A stretch of DNA of 64,000 nucleotides, from the NCBI GenBank assembly GCA_902625325.1, contig CACOAW010000003.1:83097-147096 (forward strand). Reading direction: 5' to 3'. Made by a program: the position numbers and the translations under genes. The notes beneath the pieces are model-generated. The model ran no database searches. It was not told the DNA's origin and saw only the letters and a list, made by a program, of their open reading frames with translations. Below, one piece after another: positions 35,362 to 43,367 of this stretch (positions within the stretch are counted from its first letter, which is position 1; every line of letters begins with the position of its first letter). The stretch comes from an uncultured Candidatus Poseidoniales archaeon. Its GTDB lineage: Archaea > Thermoplasmatota > Poseidoniia > Poseidoniales > Thalassarchaeaceae.

Positions 35362-36339
35362 ATGGGTATCTTCGGAAGGACTATTGTTGCACTCTTGCCT
35401 TTCGCACCACGCTTTGTCGTCGGATGGGTGGCAAAGAGGTACATGGCAGGAGAGAGCCTGGAGCAGGCTCTCGAATTGATGACAAAATTGTCGAGTGAAG
35501 AAGCCTGCTTCACAGTAGATGTTCTGGGTGAGGAGATTAACACCATCGAGGAGTCGTCATGGTTCATTGATGAGTATGAGAGAGTACTGGACTCAATCGT
35601 AGAAAGTGGAATAGACGCCAACATCTCTATCAAGCCGACAGCATTAGGGCTGCTGATAGATCAAAAATCAGCTTACAAAAACATCGAGCGAATTGTACGC
35701 AAGGCATCCGAGAATGGAATTTTCGTAAGATTGGATATGGAAGACAGTAGAGCCACACAAGCTACAATTGATGCTACTCTCGACATGCAAGCCCGTGGAC
35801 TAGAGAATATCGGCTTGGTTCTTCAAGGAAGGCTGTTCAGAACCCCATCCGATATTTCCCATGTGTGTGAAACCCTAGGTCCGAAGGCAGATTTCAGAAT
35901 TTGTAAGGGGATCTACTTGGAACCTAGTGAAATTGCCCATACTTCATATCAAGACATCGTTGAAGGGACGAATAAAGCGCTAGATATGATGCTAGAATCC
36001 GGAGCATACACTGCAATCGCATCTCATGATTTGCCAGTAATTGATCATGCTCTAAGGTCCTTGGAGTCGAGAGGTTTAGGTCCAAATAAGGATGACCCTC
36101 GCCATGATAATACCGCGTCAAGGGCCAAAGGAAAAGGACCCGGATATGAGTTTCAATTTCTTTTGGGGGTAAGAGGCAACGTTCGTAGATCACTGGCAGA
36201 AAAGGGACATAGGACGAGAATTTACCTGCCATACGGAACAAAGTGGTACGAGTATGGGATGAGAAGACTCAGAGAGAATCCAGACGTAGCTGTCCACGTT
36301 ACTAAGTCTCTGTTATTTCCTTGGACAAATAGAAGGTAA
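35362..36339 (+). CDS. putA: Proline dehydrogenase
   Basis: This FAD enzyme oxidises proline to pyrroline-5-carboxylate, the first step of proline use as carbon and nitrogen source. The barrel motifs VDVLGEE, IKPTALGL, VRLDMEDS, LVLQGRLFRT, FRICKGIY, ASHD and FLLGVRGN are in family order, ending with YLPYGTKWYEYGMRRLREN, the conserved substrate-binding YxPxGxxWxxYxxRRxxE helix. It is a stand-alone enzyme of 325 aa, not fused to P5C dehydrogenase, which is not in the window. GGAGG is adjacent to the ATG. Confidence 0.95.
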   Translation: MGIFGRTIVALLPFAPRFVVGWVAKRYMAGESLEQALELMTKLSSEEACFTVDVLGEEINTIEESSWFIDEYERVLDSIVESGIDANISIKPTALGLLIDQKSAYKNIERIVRKASENGIFVRLDMEDSRATQATIDATLDMQARGLENIGLVLQGRLFRTPSDISHVCETLGPKADFRICKGIYLEPSEIAHTSYQDIVEGTNKALDMMLESGAYTAIASHDLPVIDHALRSLESRGLGPNKDDPRHDNTASRAKGKGPGYEFQFLLGVRGNVRRSLAEKGHRTRIYLPYGTKWYEYGMRRLRENPDVAVHVTKSLLFPWTNRR

Positions 36340-36377
36340 TAACAGCGTTCTTACCCTAAATAGACCTCCCTGACAGA

Positions 36378-37205
36378 GTGAGCGGAGAGATACTGAATAT
36401 TGCTGGCTATCGTTTCATCGACCTGCCAGATAGAGACGAGCTCCGAGAATCATTCCTTGAGTTCTGTACTAATCTGGAGCTAAGGGGGACAGTACTCCTG
36501 AGTCCAAACGGAATAAATTTCTTCCTCGCTGGTCCCGAGAATAACGTCCGCGATTTCATCGATTTCCTTCAGTCAGACATTCGTTTCACTGGCATTCCAA
36601 TAAAGTCCAGCTATACAGATTACCAGCCTTTCAGGAGAATGCTGGTGAAGAGAAAGAATGAGATAATTTCTCTTGGTTTGCAAGAAATCAAACCCTCTAT
36701 ATTCACAGGGCCTCACATCAAACCAAACGACCTGAAACAACTATTAGATGAAAGACAAGACATTTTGTTACTGGATACAAGGAACGATTACGAGGTCAGA
36801 ATCGGCTCATTCGAAGGAGCGATAGACCTCGGAATCTCTTCATTCAGGGAGTTTCCAGCGGCTATCAACTCTCTTCCAGATGAGTATAAATCCAAGCAGG
36901 TGGTTATGTATTGCACTGGAGGGATAAGATGTGAGAAAGCCTCTGCAGTAATGCTGAATGCAGGATTTTCTGACGTTAAGCAACTTGAAGGAGGCGTTCT
37001 TGGATACTTCGAAGAGTGCGGTGGCTCACATTGGAACGGGGACTGCTTCGTCTTCGATCAGCGTGTAGCAATCGATCACAATCTTACAGAGACTACTATC
37101 GAGATGTGCTTCAAATGTAGGGAACCACTATCCGTGGAAGAGCAGAAATCGGACAATTATCTCATTGGCGAGTATTGTCCCTATTGCTTCCCGGACCACG
37201 CCTGA
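36378..37205 (+). CDS. trhO: tRNA uridine 34 hydroxylase TrhO (rhodanese-like, YceA family)
   Basis: TrhO makes 5-hydroxyuridine at the wobble position of tRNA using O2. An N-terminal ferredoxin-like domain (GTVLLSPNGINFFLAG) is followed by a rhodanese domain with LLDTRNDYEVRIGSFEGA and the active-site CTGGIRCEKAS loop (C179, C185). A Cys-rich end (MCFKCREPL...EYCPYC) is typical of longer members. GTG start at 36378. The family is mainly bacterial and eukaryotic, so transfer into this lineage is likely. Hydroxylase function is family knowledge. Confidence 0.92.
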   Translation: MSGEILNIAGYRFIDLPDRDELRESFLEFCTNLELRGTVLLSPNGINFFLAGPENNVRDFIDFLQSDIRFTGIPIKSSYTDYQPFRRMLVKRKNEIISLGLQEIKPSIFTGPHIKPNDLKQLLDERQDILLLDTRNDYEVRIGSFEGAIDLGISSFREFPAAINSLPDEYKSKQVVMYCTGGIRCEKASAVMLNAGFSDVKQLEGGVLGYFEECGGSHWNGDCFVFDQRVAIDHNLTETTIEMCFKCREPLSVEEQKSDNYLIGEYCPYCFPDHA

Positions 37206-37269
37206 TTGTATGACAAATCCTTGCACGGTTGACCGTCTGATTGAAGTCTTGATGCTCCACCAAAGTGAT

Positions 37270-39156
37270 ATGAGGACAGCGGCGATTGCAGTTCTGGCTA
37301 TCTTGGCCTTCGCACCTCTTTCTTCGTCTAGTATGGGGACAGGTGAGTATCAAGAGTCACCATGGTGGGAATCAACTTCTTTGGATAGGGATGGTGACAA
37401 GATACATGATGCCATCTGGTTGGCAATTGACAGTGAGTTGTATGATTGGGTGGACGAAGAAAATACCATCAGTGTGATTGTAGACTTTGATCATACTCCC
37501 ACATCTCAGGATCAAGAAATGTTGGAGAGGGAGTTAGATTTCCAGACTCAGTTCCGCTATCATCTGATAGATAGCATAGCAGGAAGGATAGGAGTGGAAG
37601 ATTTGATCGAAGCCTCTCATCTTCCCGGGGTAGTACTCATCGAGTTAGATGGGATTCTAACCACGCAGATGAGCGATGTGAATGACGTACATGGAATACC
37701 AATGATTTGGGAGGACACAGGTTACACCGGAGAGGGGAGTGTGGTTTCTATCATCGATACCGGAATAGACTCAAATCATGTAGGACTCGATGATATGGAT
37801 GATGACAATTCCACCAATGACTCAAAGGTCATCGCATTCTATGATGCAGTAAACAATCCCGATAAGACGAACGGAACCGAAATCAAGGCATATGACGACC
37901 AAGGCCATGGTACGCACTGTGCTGGAATTACCGCAGGAACCGGTGCACCAGATTTCGTTAACATCGGAGTGGCTCCACAGGCTCAACTGGTAGGGGTCAA
38001 GGTCTTGGATGAGGGCGGCTCAGGATCCTTCGCCACCGTGATGGCAGGTATGGAGTGGACGGTAGATAAGAGGCATGACTTCAACATTAGAGCAGCTAGT
38101 ATGAGCCTTGGGGGATTTGGCCTAATAGAATGGACATCCAGCGAGGAAGAAAGCGTTAATAGAATGGCAAATGAGATGGTTAGGTCAGGCGTAGCACTAT
38201 TCATTGCAGCTGGAAACAGCGCAATTAGCGCCCAAATCGGCACTCCAGGCTCTGCAGAGGACGTCATAACCGTAGGAGCATTGGACAAGGACACTTCGAT
38301 CGCGGTTTATTCCAGTCAAGGCCCTACCGAAGAGGGAAGGGTGAAACCGAATATCGCATTTGTTGGGTCCAGCGTCATGGCTCCTGAGGCAAATTCAGGG
38401 GATGGCTACGTAGCTTACTCAGGAACCAGCATGGCTACCCCGGGGGCAGCAGGACTAGCGGCACTAATGTATCAGGCCAACCCTGACCTTTCACCGTTTG
38501 ATATCAGGAATATAATGCAGGAAACCTCGACCTACAGGCAATGCCACTACCTGCTTGCTAATGAGCCGTGCCCGGAAGACCTGATTCCTAAAAATAGGCA
38601 GAACAATGTCTATGGCCATGGGCATGTCGAGGGGCTCCCAGCTCTTTTAGAGGCTGCAAGCTATGTCTATGGCCTAAATACCGATATCAACCTGAGCGTC
38701 GACTCCGACCTCTCAGAAGAGAACAGGATAAACCTACATCCGGGCGAGTCATTCGCTGTGTCGGTACAAGGGTCTCCCATGGAGGTCCAATGGAGAACTT
38801 GGGATATGAGGGACAATTGGATGAGTCACCCAAATTTCCTAGAAGGCGAAACAAACTTTGAGATTAGCCACACTATGTTGGTCGACCGGCTCCAATATCT
38901 TCCTGGTAATCAAATCGAAGGAAATCAGACTGTAATAATGCGCGCCATTCTTGGTGATGACGCATCAACAAACTTAGTTGCTCAGGTCTTCGTTGTTGGT
39001 TCTGAACCAGTATTTACAAGTGGCTCCGGTGATTCAGTAAATTCAGCTCTAGTGCCGGTTTTATCCATAATCGTGGTTGTTCTAGTTGGGATGCTTACTG
39101 TTTCCTTGATTCGACTAAGATCCGTGAACTTTACCGAACTTGAAAATGAAGAATAA
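37270..39156 (+). CDS. Secreted subtilisin-like serine protease (S8) with C-terminal anchor
   Basis: ATG 37270 gives a clean signal peptide (MRTAAIAVLAILAFAPLSSS); the longer frame from 37165 overlaps trhO. An I9-like prodomain (about residues 60-130) precedes the catalytic triad: D163 in IIDTGIDSNH, H213 in QGHGTHCAG, S387 in SGTSMATPGAAG, with the oxyanion Asn in AAGNSA. A beta domain follows, and a TM near the C-terminus (VPVLSIIVVVLVGMLTVSLI) anchors it at the surface. 628 aa. Likely degrades extracellular protein, consistent with the transporter and amino-acid-degrading genes nearby. Confidence 0.95.
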   Translation: MRTAAIAVLAILAFAPLSSSSMGTGEYQESPWWESTSLDRDGDKIHDAIWLAIDSELYDWVDEENTISVIVDFDHTPTSQDQEMLERELDFQTQFRYHLIDSIAGRIGVEDLIEASHLPGVVLIELDGILTTQMSDVNDVHGIPMIWEDTGYTGEGSVVSIIDTGIDSNHVGLDDMDDDNSTNDSKVIAFYDAVNNPDKTNGTEIKAYDDQGHGTHCAGITAGTGAPDFVNIGVAPQAQLVGVKVLDEGGSGSFATVMAGMEWTVDKRHDFNIRAASMSLGGFGLIEWTSSEEESVNRMANEMVRSGVALFIAAGNSAISAQIGTPGSAEDVITVGALDKDTSIAVYSSQGPTEEGRVKPNIAFVGSSVMAPEANSGDGYVAYSGTSMATPGAAGLAALMYQANPDLSPFDIRNIMQETSTYRQCHYLLANEPCPEDLIPKNRQNNVYGHGHVEGLPALLEAASYVYGLNTDINLSVDSDLSEENRINLHPGESFAVSVQGSPMEVQWRTWDMRDNWMSHPNFLEGETNFEISHTMLVDRLQYLPGNQIEGNQTVIMRAILGDDASTNLVAQVFVVGSEPVFTSGSGDSVNSALVPVLSIIVVVLVGMLTVSLIRLRSVNFTELENEE

Positions 39157-39183
39157 AAATAATCTCCTTTAGTGGGTTCGATT

Positions 39184-39783
39184 TCACCTTCTCACATTTT
39201 CTTGGGGGTGTAGGTATATTCTGCGTATCTCATAGGCCATCCTACTTCCATTGAGCGTTCTTCCTTTTCCTGTGTGAATAGCCCTTACTCTCCATTTTGA
39301 ATCTGCGAATTTGATAATCGAACCACATGAGAAAACTCGATCAGGTTCACATTCTATTTTCCCAGACTCACTAATCTCTCCATCGGTCATTGTCACTCCA
39401 ACAATGGTTCTGTCAGATCTTGTAGCCCACATAGACGATATCTCACTCGCCGGTAGAATTTCTTGGGGTCGAGATTGAGAATTATCAATTCTAGTTACCC
39501 TCCATGTGATTTCATTGTGCTCGAACATGTCTCCCACAGAAATCTCTTCATCCTTATCAACCTCAATTTCTTCATTGAAACTCTCCCTTCCGTCAGATAA
39601 TGTGGTATTGATAGAACTCGCCTTAGGCGGTCTGATTATTATCGTATGAACAGCTTGACATCCTAAACACTTCACCAATATATCTTCGCCCAAGCCAATT
39701 TTTTTTCTTTTGATGATAGTATGGTCTACAACTTCGTGGCATTGTGGACATTCTGCGAGTGGGGTGCCTCCGTCAGCCTCCAT
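39184..39783 (-). CDS. HVO_0476-family zinc finger protein
   Basis: An N-terminal zinc ribbon CPQCHEV...CLGCQAVH (C-x2-C pairs about 27 residues apart) is followed by a beta-rich domain with GDMFEHNEITWRVTRID and SCGSIIKFADSKWRVRAI, a duplicated 'W-R-V' unit. The arrangement matches archaeal HVO_0476-type proteins of unknown function, as I recall. 199 aa, no TM. Nucleic-acid binding is plausible from the ribbon. Confidence 0.75.
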   Translation of the reverse strand: MEADGGTPLAECPQCHEVVDHTIIKRKKIGLGEDILVKCLGCQAVHTIIIRPPKASSINTTLSDGRESFNEEIEVDKDEEISVGDMFEHNEITWRVTRIDNSQSRPQEILPASEISSMWATRSDRTIVGVTMTDGEISESGKIECEPDRVFSCGSIIKFADSKWRVRAIHTGKGRTLNGSRMAYEIRRIYLHPQENVRR

Positions 39784-39858
39784 AATGGATGGCGAGGTTG
39801 CATAGTCTTCAAATCATCCTAGAGCATTATTGAAGAGTAGTGGTTGCCAGAGTGACTC

Positions 39859-40653
39859 GTGGAGGCAGGCGAAAGAAGTCCAAGTTTGCCAATGAGATCA
39901 GATTCTGATATCATGGGCATTCTTCTTTCAGAGGACGAAGAGAGGGATCAGTCTGAACCAGAGGTGGCATCAAGCATTGGAGAGCAAATGCTGCACATGG
40001 ACATTCCACTGCTCCCTCGCTCAATAAGGGCTAGAATCAGAGACGTGTGCTCGAGAATAAGTCCGAAGAATGCCGTTATCATAGGGGGGGGCATAGGCCA
40101 CCTATCTGCATGGCTTTTCGATCTATGGTCTCCCATCAGTTCGGAGAATGAGAAAATACAAACAAATCGTCCAGAATCTCTTAGGATTATTGAGCCAGGA
40201 AAAAGGTTCTGTGTCATCATTGAACGACTAATAAGGAGGTACGAAGCAGGAGATTGGGCACAGGTAGTTTCAATGAGTTGGCAAGAAGTGATTGCTGAGA
40301 CAATTTCTTCCAGGGCTTCCAACGTCTCTATTGACGAATCAGCATTGAATTCTGATTTACCCATGCCTGTAGACTTGGTAGTCGTCGATTTACCAGAAGA
40401 TGACCGTGCTGATGCAGCGAAATCTGTCTTTGAGTTGGTTTCCCCTGGAGGGCTAGTTCTTCTCCTAGAGCCAACCGTTCCCACGGGCGACGTGGGAGAA
40501 ATTGTTTCCGGTGCCGATCTCACACCCGCTCAGATGAAGGTTCGATCATTTAACAGGTGGATTGAGCTAGTGAGGGAGGTCAACGAAGAGCACCTGGTAG
40601 GTTTTACTGACTTGACGGGAGGCACTCTCGTCGCTTTACTAAAAAAATTCTAA
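39859..40653 (+). CDS. SAM-dependent methyltransferase-like protein (spermidine-synthase-like Rossmann)
   Basis: GTG start; ATG 39892 is an alternative. The Rossmann motif I is VIIGGGIGHLSAWLFDLW, followed by motif II RIIEPGKRFCVIIERLIRR and an acidic strand end VDLVVVDLPEDD, then FELVSPGGLVLLLEP. This arrangement is that of spermidine synthase and class I methyltransferases. Catalytic residues that would separate the two are not visible. Substrate unknown. It is 2 bp from the stop of the convergent subtilase. Confidence 0.7.
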   Translation: MEAGERSPSLPMRSDSDIMGILLSEDEERDQSEPEVASSIGEQMLHMDIPLLPRSIRARIRDVCSRISPKNAVIIGGGIGHLSAWLFDLWSPISSENEKIQTNRPESLRIIEPGKRFCVIIERLIRRYEAGDWAQVVSMSWQEVIAETISSRASNVSIDESALNSDLPMPVDLVVVDLPEDDRADAAKSVFELVSPGGLVLLLEPTVPTGDVGEIVSGADLTPAQMKVRSFNRWIELVREVNEEHLVGFTDLTGGTLVALLKKF

Positions 40654-40655
40654 CC

Positions 40656-41810
40656 TCAATCATCAAAATATGAGATTAGCAAATCAATCCTTAGGTGGCC
40701 ATAACCATAGTGATTATCATGACTCTCCTGCCCTTCCTTCCTTTGTGAAGACTGAGCGATAGCATCCTTCACTCCTTCTATTGCCTGCCTTCCGGTAGAA
40801 TTCTCTCTCTGGAGATCCGGATTCTCCTGCAACAAAAGTGCGAGAGAACCACTCACCCAGGCAGTTGCTGCTGATGTTCCGCTGGACCAACCCCACCATT
40901 CAGAGTTGGTCACTCCCGAAGCCATTAGGACGGGTACTTCGTGTCCCGGACCTACAATCTCTGGCTTCTTGTCCGGATCGCTTCTTGGTAAAATCGGGTT
41001 TGGCCACAGTCTGCCATCATTATCTCCTTCGGAGCTTCCCGACCAGATACTTCCAGAACGCGTAATTCCACCAACGCAAATCACGTCCTCGACCGAACCC
41101 GGAGAGCCTACATCCCCATCGTCATCTTCTCCATCATTACCGGCAGAAGAAACCACGAATACTCCACTATCCAGAGCCTCGTCAACTGATTGCCCCAACT
41201 CATCTATGGTAAAGAAGTCGGAACCAAAACTCTGACTTCCGCCCAAACTTAGAGAGATGATGTCCGCACCTTGCTGCACGCACCAGTCAACAGAATCAGC
41301 GACGGTTCCATCGGTCCCCTGTCCCTCATCATCTATCGCCTTTGCAACCAGTAAATCCACTCCCTTTGCGATACCATCCAAACCTCCGTCGGAGACAATT
41401 ATTCCCGTCATCGCAGTGCCATGTCCCTCGTCATCATATGGCTCTTCAATTCCATTGATTGAGTCTCTCCAGCCTCTCAACTCAACTCCTCGTAAATCGG
41501 GATGGTCTAGATCGACACCTGAATCCACCACACAAACAACTACTCCCTCTCCGTCTAGTTCAGCTAGTGAATCATTGTTCGCTCCGATTAGGTCCATGTA
41601 TTCCATTTGCCAAGATAGCAATGCCGATGATGGCCTTTCAATCACGAAACCATCTTCTCCCTTCCAGAGGTAAATTATTGTAATTGAGGATGCGAAAATT
41701 ACAATCAACGACATGCTAACCGCAATCACGGACGAGATCGCATCTTTTCCCGATGACTCAACTGACTCCTCGTCATGACCGGCACCCACTAAGGAGGAGG
41801 ATTCCTTCAC
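40656..41810 (-). CDS. Membrane-anchored subtilisin-like serine protease with a pilin-like N-terminus
   Basis: GTG 41810 overlaps the previous stop (GTGA) and is preferred to TTG 41813. Residues about 23-50 (GKDAISSVIAVSMSLIVIF and on) look like the class III signal of archaeal pilins and DUF1628 proteins (AVSPVIAVILMVAITV-type). The S8 triad is D96 in VVDSGVDLDHP, H130 in DEGHGTAMTG and S313 in SSGTSAATAW, with the oxyanion Asn in SSAGNDGE. There is no C-terminal anchor and no obvious I9 prodomain. It ends as LRIDLLISYF. It is coupled to the zinc-ribbon membrane protein upstream. Confidence 0.92.
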   Translation of the reverse strand: MKESSSLVGAGHDEESVESSGKDAISSVIAVSMSLIVIFASSITIIYLWKGEDGFVIERPSSALLSWQMEYMDLIGANNDSLAELDGEGVVVCVVDSGVDLDHPDLRGVELRGWRDSINGIEEPYDDEGHGTAMTGIIVSDGGLDGIAKGVDLLVAKAIDDEGQGTDGTVADSVDWCVQQGADIISLSLGGSQSFGSDFFTIDELGQSVDEALDSGVFVVSSAGNDGEDDDGDVGSPGSVEDVICVGGITRSGSIWSGSSEGDNDGRLWPNPILPRSDPDKKPEIVGPGHEVPVLMASGVTNSEWWGWSSGTSAATAWVSGSLALLLQENPDLQRENSTGRQAIEGVKDAIAQSSQRKEGQESHDNHYGYGHLRIDLLISYFDD

Positions 41811-42961
41811 CAAGCTTCAACCCTTCCAAAATGACCCCCTACGGGTGTGTTCGATCCGCAGCTAACGCAAACTAGTCTAGTCGGTATCTTACTGTTGCAT
41901 TCCTTACAGTCCGAACCCACTGTCCCCTTGCCGCTACATCCTTCAATCTTGCACGGGATCGTGATATTCCCTTCCTCGTCCATAGTAGCGCTAGTGCTCT
42001 GATTGCACACGGGACACTTCCCCTGCTCGACCTTCTTAGCCCGGACTTCTTCTCCCGAGACCTCTCGCGCTCTAGATGACTGAATTCTGGCTTCTGTTGC
42101 ACCTAGCATGAACTCGGGAAACCAGACTATAGTCAACAAAAGAAATGTAGCAACTATTCCAGTGAAAACATGAATCATTACAAGCGAGAAACTGAAGTCT
42201 AGATTTCCTGGACTGGGTGCGATTGAGTGGGCGCTACTCCAGAAACTGATATTCAAGAAAACAATCCATACTGCGATAGCAATGTTCCATGAAAATAGGC
42301 TATGATCTTTCCATGCTCGATCAACCAGCCTAGGATCCGGGTGTGCATGCTTTCTTTGGACATGAATGTCCCGGGTCTCTACAACAGCGCGTCTAACTAC
42401 GAAAGAGGACAGGAATAGCATTATGAGATTTGCAATTATTACCCAAGTCCAACTGCTTAACCCTGCTTCCGTGGGAAAATCCGGGTTCTCTGCATGTGCT
42501 CTGATGAAACCGAATAGTATGAACCCCATTCCAATCAAAAGATAAAGCATATTTTCCCTCATTATAGGATAACTATTCCAGAGCATTACCACGAAACCCA
42601 ACCAACAAATCAAGGAAAGTAGTGACACAATTAGAGCTAGATCTTTCATGTGCAAGAATCCACTTTCATCCCCCATGATTCCCCAACGATCGTAATCTCC
42701 ACCACTCGAAATTTCTCCAATTCCGATGTCCCATGTACCTAGGATGAAACCAGAGACGCAAAAAGCCATCATTACCAGTTCCTTGCCTCCCCAGTATTTC
42801 TTGATTAGACTTAAGCTGTAGCTAATCTCTGAAAACACATCATCTAGAATTTGCAAACGAGTGTCGAAATCCGAGAAGATACTTCCCGATTGGTGATCGC
42901 TCAGCCTTTCCATCAGAGTCACCCCCTCAGCTTCCGAATTACCGTCACTCCGCAACCCCAT
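41807..42961 (-). CDS. Polytopic membrane protein with C-terminal zinc ribbons, unknown
   Basis: About six TM segments lie between residues 60 and 300 (for example VMMAFCVSGFILGTW, LALIVSLLSLICWLGFVVML, WVIIANLIMLFLSSFVV). The cytoplasmic end has two or three zinc-ribbon-like Cys pairs: CPVCNQS, CKIEGCSG, CKECNSK, CVSCGSN. This resembles membrane proteins with 'double zinc ribbon' tails common in archaea, of unknown function. It is coupled with the downstream subtilase by the GTGA overlap, so they may act together. No enzymatic motif seen. Confidence 0.8.
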   Translation of the reverse strand: MGLRSDGNSEAEGVTLMERLSDHQSGSIFSDFDTRLQILDDVFSEISYSLSLIKKYWGGKELVMMAFCVSGFILGTWDIGIGEISSGGDYDRWGIMGDESGFLHMKDLALIVSLLSLICWLGFVVMLWNSYPIMRENMLYLLIGMGFILFGFIRAHAENPDFPTEAGLSSWTWVIIANLIMLFLSSFVVRRAVVETRDIHVQRKHAHPDPRLVDRAWKDHSLFSWNIAIAVWIVFLNISFWSSAHSIAPSPGNLDFSFSLVMIHVFTGIVATFLLLTIVWFPEFMLGATEARIQSSRAREVSGEEVRAKKVEQGKCPVCNQSTSATMDEEGNITIPCKIEGCSGKGTVGSDCKECNSKIPTRLVCVSCGSNTPVGGHFGRVEAW

Positions 42962-43040
42962 GATATTCTTAGGCTAGTGGCATTGAATAAGAATTCCATC
43001 CTTCAGACACGTCGAAAGGAGTTAGTTATGCATATTTTGG

Positions 43041-43124
43041 CGCCGAGGGCGAGATTTGAACTCGCGAGGGAAAAATCCCACGGGCTTTCCAGGCCCGCGC
43101 AATACCGGGCTATGCGACCTCGGC
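43041..43124 (-). tRNA. tRNA-Ser(GGA)
   Basis: The acceptor GCCGAGG pairs with CCTCGGC, discriminator G, and encoded CCA (plus-strand 43038-43040). The anticodon arm GCGGG... CTGGAAA ...CCCGT gives GGA (Ser). A long variable arm (GGGATTTTTCCC) is present as in type II tRNAs. No intron. Confidence 0.95.
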
Positions 43125-43226
43125 TAGTCAAGCCCACAGGCACTCAGGTTTTCACAATGACGTTTCAAAAAATCTCCACCCCCTAGTCGCCACGATTAAA
43201 CCAACCACTTCGGTCGTTGTTGCACT

Positions 43227-43298
43227 GCCACTGTGGCTTAGAGGTATAGCGTCGCCTTGGTAAGGCGAAGGTCGGGGGTTCAATTCCCCCCAGTGGCT
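43227..43298 (+). tRNA. tRNA-Thr(GGT)
   Basis: GCCACTG (43227-43233) pairs with CAGTGGC (43291-43297), discriminator T, encoded CCA (43299-43301). The anticodon arm TCGCC-TTGGTAA-GGCGA gives GGT (Thr). It is divergent from tRNA-Ser in a 405-bp stretch (42962-43367) that holds only these two tRNAs; nothing else was recognised there. Confidence 0.95.
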
Positions 43299-43367
43299 CC
43301 AGTCGAAATGCCACAACATGTCTTTGGCGTAGATTGATTCATAACTAACATAAGCCACAGCCAAAGC

